A DNA stretch of 49,633 nucleotides from Mesostigma viride (Eukaryota > Streptophyta > Mesostigmatophyceae > Mesostigmatales > Mesostigmataceae), in contig RPFO01002216.1 of NCBI GenBank assembly GCA_009746045.1, forward strand, positions 1-49,633, written 5' to 3'. Below are positions 10,537-20,827 of the stretch, one piece after another. The position numbers and the translations under genes were made by a program. Positions within the stretch are counted from its first letter, which is position 1; the number at the start of each line of letters is the position of its first letter. Below the pieces are notes generated by a model. It was given only the letters and a program-made list of their open reading frames with translations, had not been told where the DNA came from and made no database searches.

Positions 10537-11153
10537 AGTTGTGAGGGTAAGAATGCCACGAATTCCGCCATGGTTCTTGCAGGAAGTTGCCTTTATTAAT
10601 AACAAGGAAACACAGACGTAAGTCACGTCACTTCCAAGACTGCACGCAGCACAGGCGACAGGGTCGCAGTGCCAAGAGAACGTGCACGCAAGAACTAGCG
10701 TCCCGGTGTGACCAAGTCACTCATATAGGTTGTTAGGGACGCGTCCAAGTATTCAGCTGCACTGTCACAGCTGAACTGTCAATCAATTGATTACACAGAC
10801 TCTGGCACGCCTTTGGCGCGCAGATCTATCAATTGTCCATACGGCTAGTCCTGTGGACCTATCCGTACACTAGTCAGCATCAATTGTCTCATAGGTCCTG
10901 GCGCGCTACAGCACGCCTACCTATCAATTGACCATCAAGTCCTGTACAAGTCCTGTCAACGTCCTGCGGACTATCAAAGTGACACTTGTACATCCTGTGT
11001 CCGTACGCGCCCACAGTGGCGCGCCGGGTACTGTCGGCACAGCCTAGGAAACGTCATAACTTTTACGTTCCTTAACCAAATGAGGCGTTCAAGGTGCCGC
11101 TGGAAAGAGCGTAACAATCTCTATCCATCTAACGTAAATCCTTTACGTTAACT
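10537..11153 (-). repeat. 5' LTR of the copia-type element
   Basis: This 617 bp copy matches 1645-2261. The outer flank GTTTA (11154-11158) repeats the other flank. On the minus strand the inner boundary reads CTCACAACT then CGTATTACACGC. There is no TGG directly after the LTR, so a standard tRNA 3'-end primer-binding site is not visible. Confidence 0.9.
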
Positions 11154-11200
11154 GTTTAAGTCGGCGCAATGGGGTTGGCGCCAGGGGGGGGTAATTGGGT

Positions 11201-11328
11201 GGAGGCTTCTTGCTTCCGCGTGCGGATTGAGAAACCTTAAGGCCACTGTTAACTGCTGCATTTGTGGCAGGGCTCCACTTATTGTATTCAATCAAATGCT
11301 GGTCTTCTTGGGAGCTTAGTGATCTTAA
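11201..11328 (+). repeat. 128 bp direct repeat, copy 1
   Basis: It begins GGAGGCTTCTTGCTTCCGCG and ends AGTGATCTTA. It recurs at 11963-12090 with about one difference. The pair brackets copy B of the ~617 bp unit (11329-11946), giving a layout of terminal direct repeats around a short internal part. That resembles a miniature terminal-repeat retrotransposon, but the ends are not TG/CA and no target duplication is seen. Confidence 0.75.
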
Positions 11329-11946
11329 TCGGTTTTCTCTGAATATAGTTTAATTAACGCATGCGGGAAAGATAAGGCCGCCATGCCTTGGCCTGGATGT
11401 GGAAGGCTGTCTGCGACATGGGCTGATTAATTCGATCTGTACAAAGGGTTTCCTGCTCGCCCGAATTTTCCTTGGATGACCCGGTTGTTTATAAGGGTCG
11501 GTGGCTATTAATTAGCGGTCCGAGACAATTAATTGTAGGTTTTATACGACTTGCTTGCAAAGATTCGTGTTTGGTTGCACCAGCTGAGGTTAGGTGGGGA
11601 CCTGTAGGGTCGGCTGCCAGGTTGCTTAACGAATCTTTGGCTGATTTGGGTTCTTTAGTGAGTCGTGATTAATTATTGTATAGTGGATTCGGACCGGCCC
11701 AAGGGGTCGATGGGCGAGTTTTATGAACATTGTCAGTCTTGGGAACCTTGTACAACTATACCCGTACGGTTAACGCACTAGCCTGGGGGTGCGTGGCCAC
11801 GTTGTTTGTAGTGGCGTTTTCAGCACTGTTCAGGCCGGCGTGTGACGCATGCCGGTGTTAATTAATTTAGGATGATGTCAGCTTGTGTGTCGGCGGGCCA
11901 TGCCTTAAGCAAGCTAGGCAGGCAATGATCCGCAATTGTTTCTTTC
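11329..11946 (+). repeat. Copy B of the ~617 bp repeat
   Basis: This is the second copy of 231-846, in the same orientation, bracketed here by the 128 bp repeats. It starts 'atcggttttctctg' directly after 128 bp copy 1 and ends 'caattgtttctttc'. A 16 bp pyrimidine tract then leads to 128 bp copy 2. Copy A lacks the 128 bp flanks. Confidence 0.8.
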
Positions 11947-11962
11947 CCCTCCCTCCCACCCT

Positions 11963-12090
11963 GGAGGCTTCTTGCTTCCGCGTGCGGATTGAGAAACCTT
12001 AAGGCCACTGTTAACTGCTGCATTTGTGGCAGGGCTCCACTTATTGTATTCAATCAAATGCTGGTCTTCTTGGGAGCTGAGTGATCTTAA
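11963..12090 (+). repeat. 128 bp direct repeat, copy 2
   Basis: Near-identical to 11201-11328. It is followed by ATTAATTAATAGACACGTGA. The downstream phrase 'gaggcctgacat' (about 12123) also occurs upstream of copy A (about 210), so the shared context extends in pieces on both sides. Confidence 0.75.
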
Positions 12091-12798
12091 ATTAATTAAT
12101 AGACACGTGACTGCGTCACGTGAGAGGCCTGACATGGGGTGGTCGAGCTTCAGTGCTTCCCCGCCTTCTCTTTCTCCCACACTGGGTGCTCCGCCTCCTT
12201 TTTCTCCGGCCCTGCCCGTGGGTGCACCGGCCCTGCCTCCTCCTTCTCCTCACGGGACGATTCGCGCTCCACGCATGGCTGCAGCATCAGTTAGCACGGG
12301 CAAGACATAGTGAGTAACCGCGCTAAGGCTGTTCTAGCACCAGCCTAGCAGACTGCCATGATCACTCAGCAAACCCACGACAGCTAAACCCTTGGCTGTC
12401 ACAACCAGTCCATGCATCATTAAGTATGGGTACGGGGAAAGCTTCCCGCATATCCATGGCCATATGGATGGCAGGGCAACACAACAACTTCCACCCTAGC
12501 CCCCCGTGCACACACAAAAACGTGGGTCGTGGCTTTCACGCCCCATCCGCCATGCATGACAGCGGGTACCTTACTCGCATTCACACCGGGCTGCATCCCA
12601 GCGCCGTTGCTGTCCCCATGTGACACGTCGGCTGATTAAGCAGATACACAGCAGAGTCTGATGTAAACCCCTAAACCCCAAACCCATGCAGACCACAGTC
12701 AAGGACGCGTGCATGTCAAGCCATGCCAATCGTGAACCGTACAGCAATTTACTTTTCAAGCCTGAAGAAGTGGATAGCAGATAGTGTCCAAAAACCAA

Positions 12799-12818
12799 AT
12801 GTCCTCATTTGAGGACAT
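12799..12818. repeat. 20 bp near-palindrome ATGTCCTCATTTGAGGACAT, copy 1
   Basis: The arms ATGTCCTCA / TGAGGACAT surround TT. A degenerate second copy (GTCCTCGTTTGAGAC) follows within 20 bases. The exact 20-mer recurs at 14504-14523, 1.7 kb away. The pair could mark the ends of a DNA element or be paired binding sites; no target duplication was found. Confidence 0.7.
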
Positions 12819-14503
12819 AGTCCTCGTTTGAGACGGGGGGGTTAGGGGCGCGGTTTTGGCGCCAAATTTGGTCTTAGGGTCACTTGGTGGGTTTTGGCGC
12901 GAAACTGGGATAGGTACTGAGCGCGCCAAGCCCCTGGGGTCGACAGGGGTCGACCGTACCTGGAAAATATGAGGCGACGAAAAGTACCTACAATAGCAAG
13001 AACATCGCAATGCAATCGAGTGTTTTGTCGAGTGGCGGCTATGGGGTCGTGCCAGTTCCGAGGCTTGCCTGAATGTTATAGGGCATTATTTTGCCCCGGA
13101 CGAAGACAGCATTTTAGATCGTCATCTAGTGATTTCGATGATGCTATTCTTCACGTGCAGGGGCTTTGTATATGTCGAAAATTTTGTTCATGAACGGATT
13201 TTGGCATTGTTGAAGAAAATCTGAGAGCTACGTAGATCGCATGATAGGTCAGTTCGCAGTTCGGTTTTACAATTTCTTTTTCCGCCCAGGCGCTGCGGAT
13301 ATCGCGAGTATGGGTTATGGTACGCTTCTGGGCTTATGGGCGACATGGGGAGAAGAGGGACCTGGGCAGTTGCATGCGTCAAAGAGTCTCTATTTTTTCG
13401 TCGTGATGTCGCAGTCGCGCCTGGCGACAACCAGGGCGAGCGCGAGCCATATTTTTCTTTTGCCGCAAGGCTGGGTGCTTCCCACGCGTCACCGTCCTTT
13501 AATATATATTTCTTGAGCTGGCCCGCGCAGCTGGCGGCCTGGGCGCACGTAAAGACCAAGGATCCGACTGTCATTCTCAACCGCATCGTTCTAAGTAAGC
13601 GTGTTAAGCGGATTGTAACCTATAACTCTCGCAGACGTGATAATTCCGGTTGCTTTCAATGCCCAACTTCGTGGTTTTGATTACGTTTATGTCCGGGGGA
13701 TAACGGAAGTTTGCTGGGCGGTACTTTCTTTTCCCGTTGCGTCACTGAAAAGGTAAACGGCCTTGCGTTATCAAAACAGCAGCAAGTAGAAGTCGCTGTG
13801 CTTAATTGCGATGTGCTAGTTTGATTCAACACATATACTGCCTTGTTGCTGAGAAGTTTTTCAAGGCTTGCTGGTATGTTGCCCATATGTTTCTAATGCT
13901 TCAACTCATGTCCAAGTGATCAAGACTGGCTTAGAAACTTGAGCTTGTCATGTTTACATTGTGCTTGTGTTGCAACTTGTGCCTCTTTGCAGTATATGTT
14001 TCCTTTATAACGTAAGGGTTCAACATCATGGTTTAGCACCGTGGTGGCAGCCGAGCCTCTACTAACGATCATGGACCTAACCTTGGCAAGAATTTGCATC
14101 ATATTTCACTCTTTGGACTGAGCTAGCTTTACACCTGCTGTTTGGCCTGCACCATGGTCCCTGGCTGCCAGTTACATTTTGTGCCCCCCCCTGGCAGGCT
14201 GCAGGGTCTAGGACTGCGAGGGTGTAACATAGACATGTTGTGGGCACCCTGGGTGCATTTTCAGGACCAGCCATGACCTGGCCATGCCTTCTTTCTCGGC
14301 ATATTGTTGACTTGAGTGCTATTTGGTCACTCGCGTAGCGACCCCCCTGCATTCATAAATCGTAAACAATTATACAATGAGCATATTTCATGGATGTTAA
14401 GCATTGCAACTCTTGAACATATCATAAATGAACATGGTTTCATGCCGTACCCATGGATGTGTTGACATGTGTTAGTTATTACAAATGGTATCCACGCTAG
14501 ATA

Positions 14504-14523
14504 ATGTCCTCATTTGAGGACAT
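14504..14523. repeat. 20 bp near-palindrome, copy 2
   Basis: Exact repeat of 12799-12818. Flanks differ (AGATA on the left, TTTTCTTGG on the right), so only the palindrome itself is conserved. Confidence 0.7.
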
Positions 14524-14725
14524 TTTCTTGGTGATTAGACAATAGTAGCCTGGAAGAGGTTACAGGGGCACATGTCCATTAGCGAGCGGAACAACACAGC
14601 ATACACCCTACAAGCGTACCGCACAATGTCCTCCTGCAGTTGTCTGCAGATCTCCCAATGCCGCAGCCGGCAGACATCTCCACTGCTCTCATGGCGATTG
14701 CAAATGCTTGATGCCGCACCTCTGC

Positions 14726-15937
14726 TTACAGCAGAAAAGCTTCCTCCGGGCGAGGCACCTGACTGGAATCAACACCCATTCCTTGGCTTGACAACGTGGC
14801 CATGATAGCATCGTGAATCTGCTTCGCCAACGCCCACACATCAGGACCCGCGCCCTGCACCGCCATGGCCACAGGCTGCACCGCTGCAATCGATGCAGCA
14901 GTTCACTGCCTGCGCCGCACCATTTATGTACTGCATGCACGAAAGCCAATCCTGGGTCGGTTATCATGATCTTGCCCGATTCCTGCTGCTTCTTCTTCTT
15001 CGATGCGGTCACCGTCGCGCACTTTATATACCCCTTCCTCTCCAAGCACGCCTTCAGCACCTGGTTCGTGCGGTGCTGAATATGCTTCTGAAGGCGCGCC
15101 TTCTAAGCACGAAATGTTGGCAATGTATGATTCCCAAACGGCATGCTAGGCACATAATCAGTCCCATTAATTGCTTTGCGGCAGTCAATGCATGCACCAG
15201 AACACCTGTTGAAAAAAGAAGGTTATGTACGCTAGCGATTACCCGCGGCAAGAAGCAATCAACACGCCTCGCTAACAACTGCAACCACAATGTAGTTCAT
15301 GACGGGCCACTCACCGCTACCCTGGTCTCCTACTTCAATGTCTCCCCATTCTCAAGGCCTCCATTGTAAACCTCTCCGTCTTCACCATTGTCATCGTCTT
15401 CCTCTTCCTCCACTCCGACGTATCCGTGCTTCCTTTTCGTAAGATACATAGGGTCTTTCAAGTCGTCTGTGCGGCGTTGGCACACTTAAATCCAACAAAA
15501 TTTTGACCGCCTCTACCCATTACCATTTATTTGTACTATCATAACATATCCAGGCGTTTGAAAAATCATTCCCTCGTTCGAACTTCTCCGCCTGGGCGTC
15601 CATGACGAGGCAGTCACGGCGGGACGCACATGCACAAAAATAAAACAAGGCGACATCCCTTCAATCATTGACCAAAGAACAGAATAAGCGCAGAACTTGG
15701 ATTTCAACACCACGCACCAATTAGCAGCAAGCACGGCTGGCCTGCAACCCGGCGGCGCCATCATTTCATAACCAGAAGGCATGGCCCACACTCCATCCCG
15801 TTACCTCATCTTCCAGGTCTTTTCCCACGGCTTCCGCTGCTTCCCTCTGCTCAAGATTTTGCATTCTCCGCCAGCAACCTCGCCTTCTCCTCGTCCAACA
15901 ATCCACTAAGAATAATAGCCCCTCTATTGGACGCCAT
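14726..15937 (-). CDS. Possible multi-exon gene, unknown function
   Basis: The minus strand shows a chain of protein-like blocks with plausible splice sites. The ATG at 15937 starts MASNRGAIILSGLLDEEKAR. After a one-base shift it continues LEQREAAEAVGKDLEDE and meets a GTAACG donor at 15804. A later block near 15470-15370 reads DDLKDPMYLTKRKHGYVGV, then a strongly acidic run; it could begin after CACAG. A third block (about 15060-14930) reads ACLERKGYIKCATVTASKKKK and ends at a possible GTACAT donor. About 50 bases later CAG leads into AMAVQGAGPDVWALAKQIHD, which ends at TAA (14728-14726). Exon boundaries are inferred only from consensus and reading frame. No family is recognised; it could be a decayed gene. 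Confidence 0.3.
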
Positions 15938-16530
15938 TCAGACGACCTTTGCTAGCGTCTTTTCACCGGCCCCAGCACTACATAATCTATAGCCGCTTAC
16001 TGACAACGGCCGACAACGACAACTGCTGAACAGGCGAAAAAGACTGATAACTAAATTTTTATTTCGCTGCATTTGCTAATAGACACGCATGTTCTCCCAC
16101 TTATCCATTACAATATAATTATCCATCTGGCCGTGTACAAGCAAAAAAAATACCAGTGCGGGGCGGTGTACACTACGTGGCACTTACCACCAGCCGATTC
16201 TAACCTAATCTACGACTTTAGACATCGTTTCAGATCCCCTTAGTAACTTACTATAACGTATCTTACAGCATCGGATCACTGGCACCAAATCTACAGGTGG
16301 TAGGTTCTCAACTAAGACCCGTCACGGTAATCTCCCCCGTCGGTACTGTACTACAAAAGATACGTAGTTGTAACGTTACTTTTAGTTACGGCTAGTAAAT
16401 TTACTACCCGTCACCCTACGTTGTAATTATTACGGCCTTGGATCTCACGCCTGAGATCTAGGTGGTAAGTTACCCCCACCTCGTAATTTACGACTCGGAT
16501 GCTTTTTACCACCCTCGGACAAATTAAGTA
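15938..16530. other. Unassigned AT-rich stretch
   Basis: Upstream of the possible minus-strand gene. No frame of note and no repeat recognised until the hexanucleotide tract begins. If the gene is real, its promoter would lie here; I see no clear core element. Confidence 0.3.
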
Positions 16531-16534
16531 TAGT

Positions 16535-17215
16535 GGCGTAGTCGTAGTCGTAGTCGTAGTCAGTAGTCGTAGTCGTAGTCGTAGTCGTAGTCGTAGTCGT
16601 AGTCGTAGTCGTAGTCGTAGTCGTAGTCGTAGTCGTAGTCGTAGTCGTAGTCGTAGTCGTAGTCGTAGTCGTAGTCGTAGTCGTAGTCGTAGTCGTAGTC
16701 GTAGTCGTAGTCGTAGTCGTAGTCGTAGTCGTAGTCGTAGTCGTAGTGGTAATCGTAGTCGTAGTCGTAGTCGTAGTCGTAGTCGTAGTCGTAATCGTAG
16801 TCGCAGTCGTAGTCGTAGTCGTAGTCGTAGTCGTAGTCGTAGTCGTAGTCGTAGTCGTAGTCGTAGTCGTAGTCGTAGTCGTAGTCGTAGTCGTAGTCGT
16901 AGTCGTAGTCGTAGTCGTAGTCGTAGTCGTAGTCGTAGTCGTAGTCGTAGTCGTAGTCGTAGTCGTAGTCGTAGTCGTAGTCGTAGTCGTAGTCTTAGTC
17001 GTAGTTGTAGTCGTAGTCGTAGTCGATCGTAGTTGTAGTCGTAGTCGTAGTCGTAGTCGTAGTGGTAGTCGTAGTCGTAGTCGTACAGTCGTAGTCGTAG
17101 TCGTAGTCGTAGTCGTAGTCGTAGTCGTAGTCGTAGTTGTAGGCGTAGCCCTAGTCGTAGTCGTACAGTCGTAGTCGTAGTCGTAGTCGTAGTCGTATAG
17201 TCGTAGTTGTAGTAG
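16535..17215. repeat. (GTAGTC)n hexanucleotide tract, ~680 bp
   Basis: Near-perfect GTAGTC repeats with sparse variants (GTGGTA, GTAATC, GTAGTT, GTACAGTC). Variants cluster toward the 3' end from about 16990. The period of six keeps all frames open, giving long Ser-Arg, Val-Val or Leu-Arg frames on both strands that are not genes. A second short GTAGTC/GTGGTA tract occurs at 17395-17450 inside a duplicated segment. Confidence 0.95.
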
Positions 17216-17220
17216 TGCTC

Positions 17221-17622
17221 AACAGCAGTGATGCCATGTATTACAATTATAACCGCAGCACAGTGGGGACTGGGGAGCACGCGTTTGACTTGCCATCCCC
17301 AGCAAATTAAAATGCATGGTGTAGTAGGCCTCTGATCTGTATATGTGAAAGTTGTCTCTAGTTTCTTTGTGAAATGTCAAGTAAGCATCCTAGTGGTAGT
17401 CGTAGTGGTAGTCGTAGTCATAGTCGTAGTCGTAGTCGTAGTTGTAGTAGCAACAGCAGTGATGCCATGTATTACAATTATAACCGGAGCACAGTGGGGA
17501 CTGGGGAGCACGCGTTTGACTTGCCATCCCCAGCAAATTAAAATGCATGGTGCATGTAGGCCTCTGATCTGTATATGTGAAAGTTGTCTCTAGTTTCTTT
17601 GTGAAATGTCAAGTAAGCATTG
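17221..17622 (+). repeat. Tandem duplication of a ~170 bp segment with hexanucleotide linker
   Basis: The segment starting CAACAGCAGTGATGCCATG occurs at 17221-17390 and again at 17450-17622 with few changes (one base in ACCGCAG/ACCGGAG, a short indel near 17325/17554). A short GTAGTC-type tract separates the copies. The simplest account is slippage or unequal exchange using the hexanucleotide as homology. Confidence 0.85.
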
Positions 17623-18632
17623 TAGGCCATAGTCAATGTTTGATGTTTCCCATAGCTAGACTACCATAGCTATAGCCTACCATAACGAGCCACGAGCCAC
17701 GACTGAGGTAGCCATGGCTGATGGTTGAGCTCATAACGTTCACGTTTCGGGGCACCAAATTCGGCCGTGAATATCACAATCGCTTCGTCTTTCTAAGACG
17801 CACAGGCTGATATGTTTTTCCGAAGCTATTACGCAATATTATGACGAGCAACCGCTCCACGACGCAACGCAGTTTGGAGGCTGCGATGAGCAATGCAAAC
17901 ACGTACGCCTCGCCAGCCGGACGGCTGCAGTTGATTCCGCCTCCCGGCGGCGCCGTCGCAGGCAGCGGTGACACTAACAAAGCGTTGGTGGTCTATACTC
18001 GGCTCCTCCCGAGGCCGAGGCCTCGGCATCGCCTGAGCCCAAACGCAGTCGCCCGCGGCCGTTCCGCGCTGCATGGCGCGAGGTCGACTTCGACGTCACG
18101 GCCTCTCCCGGCTATTGGCAACGCACCCCCATCCAATTCATGGATGACATGTTATTCGGCACGCACGCCAGTCGCTTGTGGAACTGTGCCGGCACCTCCA
18201 CGGCAAGCATCGCCTCAAAGTCTGTCTCTGGGTCCGGCTCCCAGGCCCCGCATTTGCTCCAAACCGTCGCGGACGGCTTCTTCACGTTACCCCTCGCCCC
18301 CGCCTTCAGCGCATCGCTATCTGCTCCCTCCTCTGGGCTCGGGCGCACCGAGGCCGAGATCTGGGATCTCCCGCCCTCCGCCCCCACCGCCCTCACCGAC
18401 CCCACAATTTCGCTCCATCCTCACAGAGCTCCTTGCACAGCACATGACCCCCTTGCCGCAGATGTGGCGGCATAAATTTTGGGCGGCACACGGGCTGCTG
18501 AGCTCCCTCACCTTTCCACCACCCGGCCACCGTGCCACCTCCACAACCACCGACGCCATCGATCACCGACCAGCTCCTCAACATCGACCAGCCCCTAAAG
18601 GACAACGCCATCGCCATCGAGTGCCTGCAAAA

Positions 18633-20170
18633 CAGTGTGCAGGCATACGGCGTATAATACGCCGTACGACGCGTATTATACGCCATACGCAAGATTTGAC
18701 GAGATGCAGGCCGTATTCGAGGCGTTTGGTTCCCGCCGCACATTTGAAAGTGCTGTCCTCCGGCTTTTTGCCTTTGCACTGTGTGCAGTTCTTGGACGTT
18801 TGGAATCATGGCATGGCTAACGTGATGACTGACTAGCTAGACCTTTTCAGTGGTTTTCCATTTGCGGGTATTTCCTCGTAAATGGTGGGAGAGCCGATCG
18901 CAGCAATGGTGCTCACCACTAGACACTCCCGGCCAGTTAGGCTCGAAACACACGCCCTGATCAAGCATGCTGTTTCCGGCCCCACCGTCTAGGTCATCTA
19001 GTCGCTCTACACGTAAGCCAGCCATAATTTCAATGCACAAGGATACACATTTCCATCACCATTCATCTTCATCATCCTGAACGACTCGAACACGCGGACA
19101 AGATAACGGCAGGCTCGAGCTACCATGGTCCGGATTCTCCCGATTTCTGGCCTGCGCTGGTTGTCTCCTTGGTATTCGAGACTGTCTGGACACACATCGT
19201 GAAAGAACGGACGCTCAACAAGAAAGGGCAGCCGACAGGTAACTACAAGCTCAGTGACGTGCACACTTTTGGATGCAAAATTCTTGGGTTCTACCACCCG
19301 AGCAAGGCTAGCACCCGCCATATCATGGGCGCCACGTATGCCAAGGAGGCAAGAGTGAGCGAGTGCAAGAGGCCGCCGGAGGCATTACGTCGCAGGCTGC
19401 GGGGTATTTGGTATGACTCGTGATGCACATAAATGCCTTATTTAGCCATGAAGGCTGCTGCTAGCCAGCCACCGTACCATATGTGTTAATGGTTTAGGGA
19501 AGCTGGGTCAGGTTGCTGGCATGCATGGTATCCTGCACGCTAGCCACATTTTTGGCAGCCCGTATGGATTCTTGCTTCATGTAGATCAATATTGCATGGT
19601 GGCCTACCACGAGTAGGCAAGATGTCTGTTTCTGGCACAATGTCTTATTACTTTTGGCAAGTTGGCCAACTGACCGTGTGCTGTATTTCAGTCCTAGTAT
19701 GTAGCTAGCAATTCCATGCTGCCAGAGATGACGTGGTTTCAAGTTCAACATACAGTAATGGTGGCAGCAATCTCTATACCTCTGCAAGTGTCATTGCGCA
19801 TGCATATCTACTTGTGTTATTATCCTTTTCAGGTGTGCACTGATTGTGCATACAACTTTGTTATGGTATGCTTTTAACAGACTTAATAATTAAACAGGAC
19901 AGTGCTTGTACTTGTAAGCAGCAACGGTAATGCCATGCAATGTCATGAGATGATGTGTCACATATAGGCATGTGGTGCATTGCAAGAATACAAAGAAAAC
20001 ATGCCTGATTGGTCAGAATGTTGAGGAACCCCCTGAACCATTCAAAAAACAGCATTTTCAAGAGTCACCGTATGATTAATTAATTAGCATATCATACCCC
20101 GTACGAGCGTATTATACCCAATACCCATGGGCCCCGTACGATTGCGTATTGCGTATATGCCTGTACACTG
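18633..20170. mobile_element. hAT-type DNA transposon, non-autonomous, 1538 bp
   Basis: CTGCAAAA flanks both ends (18625-18632 and 20171-20178), an 8 bp target duplication. The ends are CAGTGTGCAGGCATA on the left and, as reverse complement, CAGTGTACAGGCATA on the right. CAGTG ends with an 8 bp duplication are diagnostic of the hAT superfamily. The subterminal regions are rich in CGTAT/TATACG and GTACGG motifs in both orientations, typical of transposase-binding arrays. No hAT transposase is recognisable inside. With one target copy and the element removed, the flanking reading frame joins without a stop. Confidence 0.85.
19169..19423 (+). CDS. Small unknown frame inside the hAT element
   Basis: The frame is open from about 19030 without ATG and ends at a stop at 19421-19423. 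It has ordinary protein composition (KERTLNKKGQPTGNYKLSDV, VHTFGCKILGFYHPSKAST, CKRPPEALRRRLRGIWYDS). No ATG precedes it in frame, so it would be an exon or a captured gene fragment. I recognise no domain. An opposite-strand frame overlaps (19321-19007) but reads less naturally. Confidence 0.3.
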   Translation: MVFETVWTHIVKERTLNKKGQPTGNYKLSDVHTFGCKILGFYHPSKASTRHIMGATYAKEARVSECKRPPEALRRRLRGIWYDS

Positions 20171-20827
20171 CTGCAAAACACCGCAGGCCTCACTGACCAG
20201 GCGCTGAAGGACATTGCCGCTCGGCCAGCACCTGCTGGCCCAGCCGATGATGCTCCTTCCACCCAGGCCTGGGCGGACATGCTGAAGCACCACACCACCT
20301 CCACCGCCTCCACCATCGCGGCACAGCTGAAGCAACAAACACTCGACCTCCGCAAGGAGGCCGACATCACCAAGCGCAGCCACAATGTCATCGTCAAGCA
20401 CTTCGACCAGCCGACAGGTGAGGACTCAGAGTCTCTTGCCATCGCGTGCGACATCCTTACCCCCATGGCACTCACTGGTGAGCTGCGGAAGTCGGCTGTC
20501 CGCCTTCCCCGCGCGCGGGGTAAAGCTGGACCGGCTCCCCTGCTCCTCACCTTTAAGTACATGGCGGATAAGCTGTTGTTTCTTAAACGCCGCAAGAAGC
20601 TCAAGAGGACTTCCTACACGCTGCCGGACGACGACTTGACCCTGGCGCAGCAACAACGGCGACGGGAGCTAGCTATGGCCGACCTACCTCCAGCTCCGGC
20701 AGACCGCGGGGGGGAAGCTGGTACTGATACTGGAGGGGGGCGGTTATCCACGTCGACCACAAGCCCTGGCAGGCGCCCCCTGCCACCACAGCAACCCCAG
20801 CCTAGGGAACATATAGCAGTAGTGTAG

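Larger units (their letters stand above)
1645..11153 (-). mobile_element. Complete Ty1/copia-type LTR retrotransposon
   Basis: Two 617 bp direct repeats (1645-2261 and 10537-11153) bound the element, and GTTTA lies immediately outside both ends (1640-1644 and 11154-11158). By eye the LTRs differ only at 1690 (A) versus 10582 (G), so insertion is recent. The LTRs start AGTT and end AACT rather than TG...CA. Coding runs right to left: ORF0 (10512-9803), gag (about 9648-8539), Pol with integrase, retropepsin-like, RT and RNase H domains (8538-4914), then a long 3' region. A purine tract precedes the left LTR on the minus strand, confirming orientation. The order integrase before RT places it with copia-like elements. 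The extra ORF, the protease position and the UGA between gag and pol are unusual. A TTAA-flanked DNA transposon remnant lies inside at 2365-4063. Confidence 0.9.
12091..14725. other. Unassigned region, 2.6 kb
   Basis: No recognisable gene. Short plus-strand frames occur (for example 13336-13680, 114 codons, and 13241-13516). They overlap in different frames and I see no family motif, although the 13336 frame has fairly balanced composition and may be part of an exon. A pyrimidine-rich stretch ending CCCAG near 13290 could be an acceptor. Two copies of a 20 bp near-palindrome lie at 12799 and 14504. Confidence 0.35.
17841..20827 (+). pseudogene. ORF1-like retroelement protein, interrupted by a hAT element
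   Basis: The ATG at 17841 opens a Pro/Ser-rich N-terminal part whose sensible reading changes frame at least twice (MTSNRSTTQRSLEAAM, then EPKRSRPRPFRAAWREVDF, then FRSILTELLAQHM). The frame reaches CAA AAC at the target site 18625-18632. It resumes after the insertion at 20171 with AGLTDQALKDIAAR and runs to the stop at 20827. The C-terminal half has the pattern of an RNA-binding ORF1p: PAPLLLTFKYMADKLLFLKR, then SYTLPDDDLTLAQQQRRREL, resembling the 'K..LRGT.I.LDDDLT..Q...R' block of LINE ORF1-type proteins. No ORF2 follows. Identification as LINE-type ORF1 is inference. The break at the hAT site is certain; other frame changes may be decay or sequence error. Confidence 0.5.

Noticed and set aside
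16535-17215. Hexanucleotide tract as a telomere
   Set aside because: GTAGTC does not match known algal telomere units, and unique sequence continues on both sides.
16411-17280. Very long frames of Leu-Arg, Ser-Arg and Val repeats on both strands
   Set aside because: They follow directly from the six-base period of the GTAGTC tract, which keeps all frames open.
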